From Egibacter rhizosphaerae (lineage in GTDB: Bacteria > Actinomycetota > Nitriliruptoria > Euzebyales > Egibacteraceae): a stretch of 64,000 bases of DNA. The position numbers were made by a program, and so were the translations under genes. Position 1 is the stretch's first letter. Each line of letters begins with the position of its first letter. The notes beneath the pieces are model-generated. The model made no database searches. It saw only the letters and a list, made by a program, of their open reading frames with translations, and was not told the origin of the DNA. This document shows positions 52,403 through 61,142 of this stretch, one piece after another. The DNA lies in contig NZ_CP036402.1 in the NCBI RefSeq assembly GCF_004322855.1, forward strand, positions 2,294,001-2,358,000, read 5' to 3'.

Positions 52403-53824
52403 ATGACCGCCGAAGTGGCCGACTCCCAGCAACGTCAGCTCGCGACCATGGTCGCGGTGTACCCGCTCGCCGACGAGCTCGGCGAATGGTTCGCCGCCGC
52501 CGGTCACGAGCTCTACCTCGTGGGCGGCACCGTGCGCGACACGCTGCTCCACGGGCCGGGGGCGCAGGACCTCGACTTCGCGACGAGCGCGCGCCCGGAG
52601 GAGACCGAGCGGCTGCTGAACGGTTGGGCGGACCACGTGTGGACCACCGGCGCGCGGTTCGGGACGATCAGCGCGTGGCGCGACGACACGGTCGTCGAGA
52701 TCACCACGTTCCGCGCCGACCGCTACGAGCCGGGCTCGCGTCACCCCGAGGTCGTGTACGGCGAGCGCATCGAGGAGGACCTCGCCCGGCGCGACTTCAC
52801 GATCAACGCGATGGCGGTGCAGGTCCCCGAACCGCGATTCGTCGACCCGTTCGGGGGGCTGCAGGACCTGCGGGATTCCCGGTTGCGGACTCCGCAGGTT
52901 CCCGAGGTGAGCTTCGGGGACGATCCGCTGCGCATGGTGCGGCTCGCCCGCTTCGTCGGCGTGCTGGACGCCGAGCCCGACGAGCCCGCCCGCGCGGCGG
53001 CCGAGCGGATGGCCGTCGAGCTCGACACGGTCAGCCGCGAGCGCTTGCGCGACGAGCTGGACAAGCTGGTCGTGACCCCGGCCGCGGCGAAGGGCATCGA
53101 CGTGCTCTGCGACACCGGGCTCGCCGACCGTTTCGTTCCCGAGGTCAGCGACCTGCGGATGGAGCGGGATCCCATTCATCACCACAAGGACGTGTACACC
53201 CACAGCCTCGCGGTGATGGAGCGCTGCCCGCGCGACGATCGCATCCTGCGCCTCGCCGCGCTGCTGCACGACATCGGCAAGCCGCCCACCCGCGAGTTCC
53301 ATGCCGGCGGCAAGGTCACGTTCCACCACCACGAGGTCGTGGGCGCGCGAATGGCGCGGCAGCGGTTGAAGGAACTGCGCTATCCCGGCGACGAGGTCGA
53401 GAAGATCTGCCAGCTGATCGCGATGCACCTGCGCTTCCACGGGTACGCGGACCAGCCGTGGAGCGACTCGGGGGTGCGCCGCTACGTCCGCGACTGCGGC
53501 AGCGACGAGCAGCTGTGGCGCCTCAACCAGCTCACCCGTGCCGACATCACAACCCAGAACAAGAAGAAGGCGCGGTGGCTGGAGAGGTCGGTCGACCATC
53601 TCGAGGCGCGGATCGAGCAGCTCAAGGAGGAGGAGGAGCTCTCGAGGATCCGTCCGGCGCTCGACGGGAACGAGATCATGCGCTACCTCGACCTCCAGCC
53701 CGGGCCGCTCGTCGGTGAGGCACGCGAGATGCTGCTCGATGCCCGTCTCGACCAGGGCCCGATGAGCGAGGAGGAGGCCTACGCGCTCCTCGACCAGTGG
53801 GCGCAGGAGCGCGGGCTGCGCTAG
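52403..53824 (+). CDS. CCA tRNA nucleotidyltransferase
   Basis: 473 residues from ATG 52403-52405. The polymerase-beta-like head shows ELYLVGGTVRDTLLHG and the metal pair in AQDLDFATSARPEE, followed by EITTFRADRYEPGS and RRDFTINAMAVQ. The C-terminal HD domain has LAALLHDIGKPPTREFHAGG and AMHLRFHGYADQPW. It adds or repairs the CCA end of tRNAs, needed at least for the tRNA-Ile gene of this window, which lacks CCA. It is the pcnA homologue of the mycobacterial origin region. Confidence 0.94.
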   Translation: MTAEVADSQQRQLATMVAVYPLADELGEWFAAAGHELYLVGGTVRDTLLHGPGAQDLDFATSARPEETERLLNGWADHVWTTGARFGTISAWRDDTVVEITTFRADRYEPGSRHPEVVYGERIEEDLARRDFTINAMAVQVPEPRFVDPFGGLQDLRDSRLRTPQVPEVSFGDDPLRMVRLARFVGVLDAEPDEPARAAAERMAVELDTVSRERLRDELDKLVVTPAAAKGIDVLCDTGLADRFVPEVSDLRMERDPIHHHKDVYTHSLAVMERCPRDDRILRLAALLHDIGKPPTREFHAGGKVTFHHHEVVGARMARQRLKELRYPGDEVEKICQLIAMHLRFHGYADQPWSDSGVRRYVRDCGSDEQLWRLNQLTRADITTQNKKKARWLERSVDHLEARIEQLKEEEELSRIRPALDGNEIMRYLDLQPGPLVGEAREMLLDARLDQGPMSEEEAYALLDQWAQERGLR

Positions 53825-53912
53825 CGGCGCTCCCCCACCCTCGACCGGAACGCTCGATCTCCCCTCGGCCGATGGCGCCTCCGCCCGGCGCAGGACGGCG
53901 TAGGCTGCGTCC

Positions 53913-54737
53913 ATGAGCTACCGCGAGTGGGCTCCCGGGGAGCGTCTGCGCGAGCACGTGCTGTGCGCGTGGGCCAGGCACTTCCCGGACGGGTCCGACG
54001 CCGGCGCGGCGGTGGTACCCGACGCCTGCATGGACGTGGTCTGGACCGGGCGGACCCTGCTCGTGGCAGGCCCCGACACGCGACCCGCACCGGTCGTGGC
54101 CGGCCCGGGCAGCGGCTTCGTGGGGCTCCGCTTCCGCACCGGTCGTGCGCCGGACGTGCTCGGCGTGCCATCGTCGGTGCTCCGCGACCGACGGGTACCG
54201 GCAGCGGACGTCTGGGGCGCGCCCGCGCAGCGGCTCACCCAGCGGCTCGGCGAGGCCGGGACCGCAGTCGCGCAGGTGCAGCTGATCGAGGCGTTCGTCG
54301 CCGCTCGGCTCGACCGGGACGCGACGTCCGCGCGCGGCTCGGTCGATGCGGCCCTGACCCAGGGGCTGGTCGGTGAGCTGCTCCGCGCGCCGCAGCGCCG
54401 AGTGGGGGAGCTGGCGGGCGACCTCGGGGTCGGGGAGCGTCGGCTGCGCCGCCACTGTGAGGCAGCGGTCGGGTACGGCCCCAAGACCCTCCAGCGTGTG
54501 GTCCGCTTCCGCCGCTTCCTGCACCTCGCGGAGCGGTGTCCCGGGGCCGGTCTCGCCGAGCTCGCCCTGGCCGCCGGCTATGCGGACCAGGCGCACCTCA
54601 CCCGCGAGGCACGCGCGCTGGGGGGTGCGGCACCCACCGTGCTGGTGGGCTCCCCCGATCCCGTCGTCGCCTCGCCGGTGTCCGAATCGTTCAAGACGGG
54701 CGCGTGGACCCCCGGGCAGCCTGCCGGCCATGGATGA
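53913..54737 (+). CDS. AraC-family transcriptional regulator with DUF6597-type N-domain
   Basis: 274 residues. The N-terminal half (WAPGERLREHVLCAWARHFP, VVPDACMDVVWTGRTLLVAG, GLRFRTGRAPDVLGVPSSVL) is the DUF6597-type ligand or sensor domain. The C-terminal half has two helix-turn-helix units (RRVGELAGDLGVGERRLRRH and LAELALAAGYADQAHLTREA) like AraC/XylS proteins. The tail overlaps the start of the next gene by eight bases, so the regulator and its neighbour are made together. The signal it reads is unknown. Confidence 0.9.
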   Translation: MSYREWAPGERLREHVLCAWARHFPDGSDAGAAVVPDACMDVVWTGRTLLVAGPDTRPAPVVAGPGSGFVGLRFRTGRAPDVLGVPSSVLRDRRVPAADVWGAPAQRLTQRLGEAGTAVAQVQLIEAFVAARLDRDATSARGSVDAALTQGLVGELLRAPQRRVGELAGDLGVGERRLRRHCEAAVGYGPKTLQRVVRFRRFLHLAERCPGAGLAELALAAGYADQAHLTREARALGGAAPTVLVGSPDPVVASPVSESFKTGAWTPGQPAGHG

Positions 54738-55590
54738 CACACGACGCACCGCCGCCCGCACCTTCCTGTATCGCAACGGCCGCGTGCTCGAGCGGCGCCT
54801 GTTCGCGGCGCTGTTCGAGGGCGCCGACCCGGCCGGGGTCGTCGAGGCCCTCCGCGGCTACCAGAATCCCGACGGTGGCTTCGGCCACGGGCTCGAGCCC
54901 GACAAGCGCTGCCCGCACAGCATCCCCGCCGACGTCGAGGTCGCGCTCGGGACGCTGGCCGCCGCCGGAACGGTCGACGAACCGATGGTCAGCCGCGCGT
55001 GCGACTGGCTCGTGTCGATCGCTGACCCTTCCGGGGCGGTGCCGCTCGGGTTCCCGGTGATCGAGGGCTACCCGCGCGCCGACCACTGGGCCGAGTGGAC
55101 CTATGAACTGAGCCTCTTTCCCACCGCCGGGCTGGTGGGGCTGCTGCACCGGCTCGGTGTCGTGCACCCGTGGCGCGACCGCGCCGAGGCGTGGTGCTGG
55201 ACGACCATGGAGGCGGAGATCCCCCGGGAGGCGCACGCCATCGCGGACTGCCTCTGCTTCCTCGAGCACGTACCCGACCGGCCCCGCGCTGAGAAGGTCG
55301 CCGCCGGCGTCGCGGACGCCCTGGCCGAGGCGAGCTTCTACCGGGGGGATCCCGACAGCGAGGAGTACGGCGTCACGCCCCTGTACCTGGCCCCCACCGC
55401 GGCATCGCCGTGGCGGGAGTTGTTCTCCGACGAGCTCATCGCCGCCCACCTCGATCGGCTGGAGGCCGATCAGCAGGACGATGGCGGCTGGCCGATCCAG
55501 TGGGACCCGCCGAGCGAGGCGTCGATCCTGGAGTGGCGCGGCATCGAGACGCTCCGGGCGCGACGGGTCCTGGACGCCTATGGCCGCTGA
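54730..55590 (+). CDS. Alpha/alpha-toroid (prenyltransferase/squalene-cyclase-like) protein of unknown function
   Basis: 286 residues from ATG 54730-54732 inside the end of the AraC gene. Helical repeats with the QW-like pattern are visible: EALRGYQNPDGGFGHGLEPD, ACDWLVSIADPSGAVPLGFP, DRLEADQQDDGGWPIQWDPP. These are typical of the toroid shared by terpene cyclases, prenyltransferase beta subunits and complement-like proteins. The catalytic DxDD of squalene cyclases is not seen. It is probably the target of the overlapping AraC-type regulator. The substrate is unknown. Confidence 0.82.
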   Translation: MDDTRRTAARTFLYRNGRVLERRLFAALFEGADPAGVVEALRGYQNPDGGFGHGLEPDKRCPHSIPADVEVALGTLAAAGTVDEPMVSRACDWLVSIADPSGAVPLGFPVIEGYPRADHWAEWTYELSLFPTAGLVGLLHRLGVVHPWRDRAEAWCWTTMEAEIPREAHAIADCLCFLEHVPDRPRAEKVAAGVADALAEASFYRGDPDSEEYGVTPLYLAPTAASPWRELFSDELIAAHLDRLEADQQDDGGWPIQWDPPSEASILEWRGIETLRARRVLDAYGR

Positions 55591-57803
55591 CCGGCCTCGG
55601 CGGCCTGCCTCCGAGCGGCCGCCACCGTCTCGATCAACCGCGAGGCGAACGGGTGGCTGGTCAGCTCGTCGAGCGTGATCGGGCGGGCGCCGCCCGGTTC
55701 GGGTGCCGCGATCGGGCGCCGCCAGTTCGGATAGTCGTCCACGGTGCCCGGCAGGTTGGGCTGGCGCAGATCCCCGACCGCGTCGTGGAGGCTCGCGGCC
55801 ACCAGCCGGGCGGGCGAACGGCCGAGGAACGCGTGCATCGCCAGCACCTGCTGTTGGACTTCGGCCGGGAGTCCGGGGGGCTCGTTCGGGACGTCCCCGA
55901 CGCGTTCGAGGTCGTCGACGAGCAGCTGTGCCATTTCGTCGCGCTCGGCCTGCCGCGCCGCGCGGGCGTCGACGGGATCGTGGCCCTCGCCGTGCAGCCC
56001 GAGCTCGTCGCGGAGGTCGACGTCGGCGAGCTCCCACCATCCCGCCGCGCTCGGCAGGTCGTGGGTCGTCACGCTCGCGAGCGCCTCGCGCGGGTAGTCG
56101 TCGGCGGAGCGGAGCTCGCCCTCGTCGTCGCGCTCGAAGTAGAGCACCGACGAGGAGAGGACGTGGCGGTCCGCGAGCGCGTCGCGAACGCCCTCCGGCA
56201 CGGTGCCGAGGTCCTCGCCCACGAGGACCGCTCCGGCCTCGTGGGCTTCCAGTGCGAGGATCCCGAGCATCTCGTCCGACGGGTAGTCCACGTACGTCCC
56301 GTCGGCGGCGTCGGCGCCCTCGGGGATCCAGAACAATCGGAACAGGCCGAGGATGTGGTCCACGCGGATCCCGCCCGCGTGGCGCAGCACCGCACGCAGC
56401 ATCGACCGGAACGGTGCGTAGCCGGACTCGGGCAGCCGATTCGGTAGGAGCGGGGGCTGCTGCCAGTCCTGACCCTGCTGGTTGAAGGCGTCGGGCGGCG
56501 CGCCGACGGTCACACCGAGGCCCAGCTCGTCCTGGAGCGCCCAGGCGTCGGCCCCACCCTTGTCGACCCCGACGGCGAGGTCGTGGACGATCCCAAGGCC
56601 GAGCCCGGCGTCAACGGCGGCGCGCTGCGAGTCGGCGAGCTGCTCGTCGCAGCACAGCTGCAGCCACTGGTGGTAGCGCACCCGCTCGGCGTGCGCGGCC
56701 CGGAAGGCCGCGACCTCGGCACGGTGGGGGTGGCGCAGCTCCGCGGGCCACTGCGAGAACGGCGTCCCGTAGCGCTCGGCGATCGCGCAGAAGGTCGCGA
56801 AGTCGGTCAGGTCGCGCCCCTCACGAGCGACGAACGATGCGAGGGCCTGTTCGCGCCCCGGGGATCGACCCGCGGCGAAGAGCCGTTCGAGGGCCGCCTG
56901 CTGGCGGGCGTGGACGGCGTCACGCTCGATACGGTCGGCCGTGTTGTCGCGGCGAGCACGTCGTGCGAGTGCGACCACTCGCTCGCGGTCCGCCGCGTCG
57001 AGCAGTTCGAACTCGGGCAGCGCGTCGACCCGCAGGTACATCGGGTTCGCGAACCGCCGACTCGAGGGGTAGTACGGCGACTCCTCCACCGGCACGCTCG
57101 GGTTCGCCGCGTGCAGCGGGTTCACCACGACGAAGTCGCCGCCGGCCCCGCCGGTCCAGCGCGCGAGTGCCGCCAGGTCGGCGAGGTCGCCGTGCCCCCA
57201 GCTGCTTTCCGACCGCAGGGCGTACAACTGCACCATCCAGCCCCATCCGAGGCCGACGTCATCGGGTCGGGGAGCGCGCGGGGGGGTGACGACGAGCGTG
57301 CTGTGGTGGGTCACGGTGCCTTCACGACCGGCGATCTCGAGGGTGAGCGCGTGGTCGCCCAGCGGGAGGTCGGTCGGCAGCGCGAGCGCGCCGGCCCGAT
57401 GCCGCCGCCCGTCGATCGTCGCGGTCGCGGCCTGTCCCCATTGGTCGGGTCCCGCCGCCTCGGCGAGCCGGCGCCTGCCCCCGGGCCCGGTGAGGTCCGC
57501 GGTCAGGCGTGCATCGTCGTCGAGCGCGAGGGGCACGGGGACGGGACGGTCGCCGGTGACCACGTGGGTGGCGGGTGCGGAACGGCGCCAGGGCGCCTCG
57601 TTCGCCTGCGTGAGGGCGGCCCGGATCGAGGTCTGGTCCTCGCACGGCACCCCCAGCACGCGCAAGGCGGCCCGCACCGTGTCCTCCGGTACGGGCCGCT
57701 CGCGTTCGTCGCTGTCGCGGTAGGCGGTGGCGACCCCGTGGGCGTGCGCGAGTCGTCCGAGCTCGGGGTTGGTGCCGGCCGGCTGCCGTCCCGTGTCGCC
57801 CAA
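55578..57803 (-). CDS. malQ: 4-alpha-glucanotransferase (amylomaltase)
   Basis: 741 residues. The frame starts at TTG 57801-57803, directly after the stop of the Ni-SOD gene. A GH77 enzyme with an N-terminal beta domain of the long bacterial type. The nucleophile Asp lies in GIRVDHILGLFRLFWIPEG, the acid/base Glu in VLVGEDLGTVPEGVRDAL and the third Asp in SVTTHDLPSAAGWW. It rearranges maltodextrins in the cytosol. No other glycogen gene is nearby. It is convergent with the toroid gene, overlapping it by 13 bases. Confidence 0.94.
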   Translation of the reverse strand: MGDTGRQPAGTNPELGRLAHAHGVATAYRDSDERERPVPEDTVRAALRVLGVPCEDQTSIRAALTQANEAPWRRSAPATHVVTGDRPVPVPLALDDDARLTADLTGPGGRRRLAEAAGPDQWGQAATATIDGRRHRAGALALPTDLPLGDHALTLEIAGREGTVTHHSTLVVTPPRAPRPDDVGLGWGWMVQLYALRSESSWGHGDLADLAALARWTGGAGGDFVVVNPLHAANPSVPVEESPYYPSSRRFANPMYLRVDALPEFELLDAADRERVVALARRARRDNTADRIERDAVHARQQAALERLFAAGRSPGREQALASFVAREGRDLTDFATFCAIAERYGTPFSQWPAELRHPHRAEVAAFRAAHAERVRYHQWLQLCCDEQLADSQRAAVDAGLGLGIVHDLAVGVDKGGADAWALQDELGLGVTVGAPPDAFNQQGQDWQQPPLLPNRLPESGYAPFRSMLRAVLRHAGGIRVDHILGLFRLFWIPEGADAADGTYVDYPSDEMLGILALEAHEAGAVLVGEDLGTVPEGVRDALADRHVLSSSVLYFERDDEGELRSADDYPREALASVTTHDLPSAAGWWELADVDLRDELGLHGEGHDPVDARAARQAERDEMAQLLVDDLERVGDVPNEPPGLPAEVQQQVLAMHAFLGRSPARLVAASLHDAVGDLRQPNLPGTVDDYPNWRRPIAAPEPGGARPITLDELTSHPFASRLIETVAAARRQAAEAGQRP

Positions 57804-58220
57804 CTAGCCCTGTTGGGTCTTCTGGAAGATGTCGTCGATCTCGTCGATGAGCTCCAGCAGCTTCCGCCCGACCTCGGGGTCCATCGACTTCTTCGCGTCG
57901 CCGGCCTGCTTCAGCGTCCGCCACACGAGGTCGTGCAGGTGCGGGAACTGCTCGACGTGTGGCGGCTTGAAGTAGTCGGCCCAGAGCACCATGACGTGGT
58001 GCTTGACGAGCTCCGCGCGCTGTTCCTTGATCATGATGGCGCGGTCCCGGAACACCGGGTCGTCGGAGTCCTGGTACTTCTCGGCGGACTTGACCACCGA
58101 CTGGGCCTCGATCCGTGCCTGGGCGGGGTCGTACACGCCGCACATGAGGTCGCAGTGGGCGTTGACCGGAGCGGGATCGCGGAGACGGTCTGCGAGCCCT
58201 GCGAGACGCGCTGCGAGCAT
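57804..58220 (-). CDS. sodN: Nickel superoxide dismutase with altered hook motif
   Basis: 138 residues from ATG 58218-58220 behind GGAGG. A 21-residue leader is followed by HCDLMCGVYDPAQARIEAQS. After cleavage before His22, the nickel ligands His1, Cys2 and Cys6 are kept, but position 5, normally Pro (HCDLPCGVY), is Met. The rest (KYQDSDDPVFRDRAIMIKEQ, HHVMVLWADYFKPPHVEQFP) is a normal four-helix bundle. It removes superoxide in the cytosol as a hexamer. The processing protease is encoded divergently, 61 bp away. Confidence 0.94.
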   Translation of the reverse strand: MLAARLAGLADRLRDPAPVNAHCDLMCGVYDPAQARIEAQSVVKSAEKYQDSDDPVFRDRAIMIKEQRAELVKHHVMVLWADYFKPPHVEQFPHLHDLVWRTLKQAGDAKKSMDPEVGRKLLELIDEIDDIFQKTQQG

Positions 58221-58281
58221 GGGTCCTCCTTGTTCCTCATCGATGGCGCGGACGTGGCTTCCGAGCCCGTAGCCTAACCAC

Positions 58282-58761
58282 ATGCGACGTGGATCAACCG
58301 GGCCGATGTCGTCGCACCGGCTCTCCGCGGCCAACGTCGGGGCCTCCTTCGCCCGCCTCGCCGCGATACTGGGCGGTCTCGTGGTCGCGGCGCTGGCGTG
58401 CGCCCATCGCCGAGTCGTCGTGCGGGGCGGGAGCATGCGTCCAACGCTCGAGCACGGCGATCGGCTGCTCGTCCGCCGGGGGGTGCGGGCCGTCACCGGC
58501 GATCTCGTGGTCGTGCGCCTGCCCGGGCGGGGGGAGGCCGTGAAGCGGGTCGTCGGCGTCGCCGGGGACACCGTCGAGCTCACGGGTCGCGCGACGCGGC
58601 TGGGAGCCGGCGAGGTGGCCGTCGCCGGCGACGCGTCTGCGGCGAGCACCGACAGCCGTCAACTCGGTCCGCTACCCCGGGGCGCCATCCGCGGGGTCGC
58701 GCGCAGCATCTACCACCCGCGGGAACGGGCGGGCCGGCTCACGCCGACCCGTCGCCGCTGA
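58282..58761 (+). CDS. sodX: Nickel-SOD maturation protease (S26 family)
   Basis: 159 residues with a membrane helix ([20 protein letters not shown]) and the serine-lysine dyad of signal-peptidase-like enzymes: Ser in [20 protein letters not shown] and Lys in [19 protein letters not shown]. The position opposite sodN marks it as the protease that removes the SOD leader. A second ATG at 58306 is possible. The end overlaps the ino1 gene on the other strand by 23 bases. Confidence 0.9.
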   Translation: MRRGSTGPMSSHRLSAANVGASFARLAAILGGLVVAALACAHRRVVVRGGSMRPTLEHGDRLLVRRGVRAVTGDLVVVRLPGRGEAVKRVVGVAGDTVELTGRATRLGAGEVAVAGDASAASTDSRQLGPLPRGAIRGVARSIYHPRERAGRLTPTRRR

Positions 58762-59848
58762 TGAACTCGTCCACCATCTCGCGGCAGACGTCGTCGTGGT
58801 ACTGCTCCGGGGGCGATTTCATGAAGTAGCTCGACGGGCCCAACAGCGGACCGCCGACGCCGCGCGCGCGGCCGAGGGCCGCGCACCGGATCGCGTCGAT
58901 CACCACCCCCGCGGAGTTGGGTGAATCATGAACCTCGAGCTTGAGCTCCAGGTTCAGCGGCACGTCCCCGAAGTTCCGCCCCTCGAGGCGGATGTAGGCC
59001 CACTTGCGGTCCTCGAGCCACGGCACGTGATCGCTCGGGCCCACGTGGATCGAGTCGTTCGACATCGGCTCGGACAGCTGGCTCGTGACCGATTGGGTTT
59101 TCGACTGCTTCTTCGACGAGAGGCGCTCACGCTCGAGCATGTTCATGAAGTCCATGTTCCCGCCGAAGTTCAGCTGGTAGGTGCGGTCGATGTGCACCCC
59201 GCGGTCCTCGAAGAGTCGCGCGAGCACGCGGTGCGCGATCGTGGCGCCGACCTGCGACTTGATGTCGTCCCCGATGATCGGCACGCCGGCTGACCGGAAC
59301 CGCTCGGCCCAGGCGGGATCGCTGGCGAGGAACACGGGTAGGCAGTTGACGAACGCGACGCCCGCCTCGAGCGCGGCCTCCGCGTAGTGCGCGGTCGCCT
59401 CCTCCGAACCGACCGGGAGGTAGCAGACGAGCACGTCCGCCTCGACCCGTCGCAGCTCCTCGGCGACGTCCACCGGGGCGGCGTCGCTCTCCTCGCCGAC
59501 CTCCCGGTAGTACTGCCCGAAGCCGTCCAGCGTGGGGCCTCGCTGGACCTCGATCCCCAGCGGCGCGACCTCGGCGAACCGCACCGTGTTGTTCGGTGCG
59601 GCGACCAGGGCCTCGGAGAGGTCGCGGCCGACCTTCTTCGCCTCGACGTCGAAGGCGGCGACGAACTCGAGGTCACGCACGTGCCAGCCACCGAGCTCGA
59701 CGTGCATGAGCCCGGGCACGACCGTGTCGGGATCGGCGTCCGCGTAGTAGGTCACGCCCTGGACGAGCGCGCTCGCGCAGTTGCCGACTCCAACGACCGC
59801 CACGCGGACGGGGCTCGGTCGTGCGTCGGGCTGAGGGGGGCGGTCCAT
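58739..59848 (-). CDS. ino1: Inositol-3-phosphate synthase
   Basis: 369 residues from ATG 59846-59848. NAD-binding [40 protein letters not shown], the [20 protein letters not shown] region and [20 protein letters not shown] are all intact. The enzyme converts glucose-6-phosphate to inositol-3-phosphate, the start of phosphatidylinositol and mycothiol synthesis in actinobacteria. It is the second gene of a padR-ino1 unit, as in mycobacteria. Confidence 0.96.
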   Translation of the reverse strand: MDRPPQPDARPSPVRVAVVGVGNCASALVQGVTYYADADPDTVVPGLMHVELGGWHVRDLEFVAAFDVEAKKVGRDLSEALVAAPNNTVRFAEVAPLGIEVQRGPTLDGFGQYYREVGEESDAAPVDVAEELRRVEADVLVCYLPVGSEEATAHYAEAALEAGVAFVNCLPVFLASDPAWAERFRSAGVPIIGDDIKSQVGATIAHRVLARLFEDRGVHIDRTYQLNFGGNMDFMNMLERERLSSKKQSKTQSVTSQLSEPMSNDSIHVGPSDHVPWLEDRKWAYIRLEGRNFGDVPLNLELKLEVHDSPNSAGVVIDAIRCAALGRARGVGGPLLGPSSYFMKSPPEQYHDDVCREMVDEFISGDGSA

Positions 59849-59897
59849 CTGGTCTCCTTGAACGGGTGCGGTGGTGATGAATCGGTGAGGTGCGCGA

Positions 59898-60437
59898 TCA
59901 GGGGTGCGGGTCGGTGGGCGTGAATCCGGTGCGCTCGGCGGCGAGGAGATCGTCGAGCCAGGCGAGATCGTGCGCGGTGGTGCGCACGCCGTGACGGAGC
60001 AACGAGAGGGTGTAGGCGTCGGTGCCCGTCGACTCGGCGTGGGCGAGGGAGCGCTCGCGCTCGTCGAGTCGCTCGGCGAGCACCTCGCGGCGCCGCTCGA
60101 GGTGGCGCAGCCGCGACTCGGGCCCGAGGTGGCGGAAGAACGCGAGACGGAGCCGGAATCGCTCGTCGTCGGTGCCGCGGGAGCCCTCCTCCAGCAGTTC
60201 CAGGAAGCGGGCCCGCCCCTGCTCGGTGACCTGGTAGGCCTGCTTGCGGCGAGATCCGCGGTCTGCGGGGGCCAGTTTCTCGACGTCGCCTCGCCGCTCG
60301 AGCCGCGCGAGGGTCGGGTAGAGGCTGCCGAACGAGACGCTCCAGAACAGCCCCAGCCGTTGGCTGAGCTGCTTGCGCAGCTCGTAGCCGTGCAGGGGCC
60401 GCTCCAGGAGCAGCCCGAGGACGGCGAGCTCCAGCAC
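59898..60437 (-). CDS. PadR-family transcriptional regulator
   Basis: 179 residues from GTG 60435-60437 behind GAGGAG. The winged helix is [20 protein letters not shown], then [20 protein letters not shown] and [20 protein letters not shown]. The C-terminal coiled region ([20 protein letters not shown]-like, from [14 protein letters not shown]) dimerises it. It lies 49 bp before ino1 and is likely to control it and itself through the palindrome at 60531-60540. Confidence 0.93.
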   Translation of the reverse strand: MLELAVLGLLLERPLHGYELRKQLSQRLGLFWSVSFGSLYPTLARLERRGDVEKLAPADRGSRRKQAYQVTEQGRARFLELLEEGSRGTDDERFRLRLAFFRHLGPESRLRHLERRREVLAERLDERERSLAHAESTGTDAYTLSLLRHGVRTTAHDLAWLDDLLAAERTGFTPTDPHP

Positions 60438-60530
60438 GTCGACTCCTCGTCCCGTCTCGCGGTCACTGGCCCGCACCCGGCGGGTCGGTCGGCAGCGGGC
60501 ATCTGCCGGCACCTTCGCCGCCCATCGGCA

Positions 60531-60540
60531 CGATATATCG
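60531..60540. promoter_or_regulatory. AT-rich palindrome CGATATATCG, candidate PadR operator
   Basis: A perfect 10-bp palindrome followed by CCTCGATATG, giving a second half-site. It is one of the few AT-rich islands in the window and lies about 95 bp before the padR start and 90 bp before the divergent DUF5318 gene. Confidence 0.5.
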
Positions 60541-60629
60541 CCTCGATATGCCATGCGAGTCCGGGGCCTCGTCGCCGACGGTGGACGGTGCCGTCGCTCC
60601 TCGTCCGGTGGCTGCTTACACTCGGGCGC

Positions 60630-61046
60630 GTGCAAGGGTTCACCGACTACCGGATGGCCAAGCGCGCGCTGGTGCGCCAGGTCACGCACGGCACCGTGCC
60701 GGTGCGGGACGTGTGCGACGCGCACCCGGAGCTGTTGCGGGCGGCGCGCAACATCGGCACGGTCGTCGACCGCTCCTGCCCGATCTGCGATCTCGCCGAC
60801 GAGCGTGCGGCGGTCCCCGCCGACGACAGCGCGCCGGTGCGCACGGTCACGTACGTCTTCGGCGACGATCTCCGACGCCCGTCCGGCGCGGTGGTGTGGG
60901 ATCGCGCCGAACTGGCCGATCTCGCCGTGCGCTACCGCTCGCTGGTGGCCTACACGGTGGAGTGCTGCCTCGTGTGCGGGTGGAACCATCTGGTCGAGAG
61001 CTATCTGCTCGGCCGCGCGCACGCCGGCTCCGTCGACGCCGGGTGA
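60630..61046 (+). CDS. DUF5318 protein with two CxxC zinc-binding pairs
   Basis: 138 residues from GTG 60630-60632. The fragments [20 protein letters not shown] and [14 protein letters not shown], then [14 protein letters not shown] and [17 protein letters not shown], match the DUF5318 family, encoded immediately before ponA in actinobacteria. The CPIC and CLVC pairs probably bind zinc. The role is not known; its constant position suggests a link to wall growth. Confidence 0.9.
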   Translation: MQGFTDYRMAKRALVRQVTHGTVPVRDVCDAHPELLRAARNIGTVVDRSCPICDLADERAAVPADDSAPVRTVTYVFGDDLRRPSGAVVWDRAELADLAVRYRSLVAYTVECCLVCGWNHLVESYLLGRAHAGSVDAG

Positions 61047-61142
61047 CCCGCCGGGCGAGAGCGCGTCCGCGGGCCGCGCAGGACAGGCCGGCGGGCCGAC
61101 CGGCCAGCCACCACAGAACGTGGCATCCGGCATACTTGGTGT

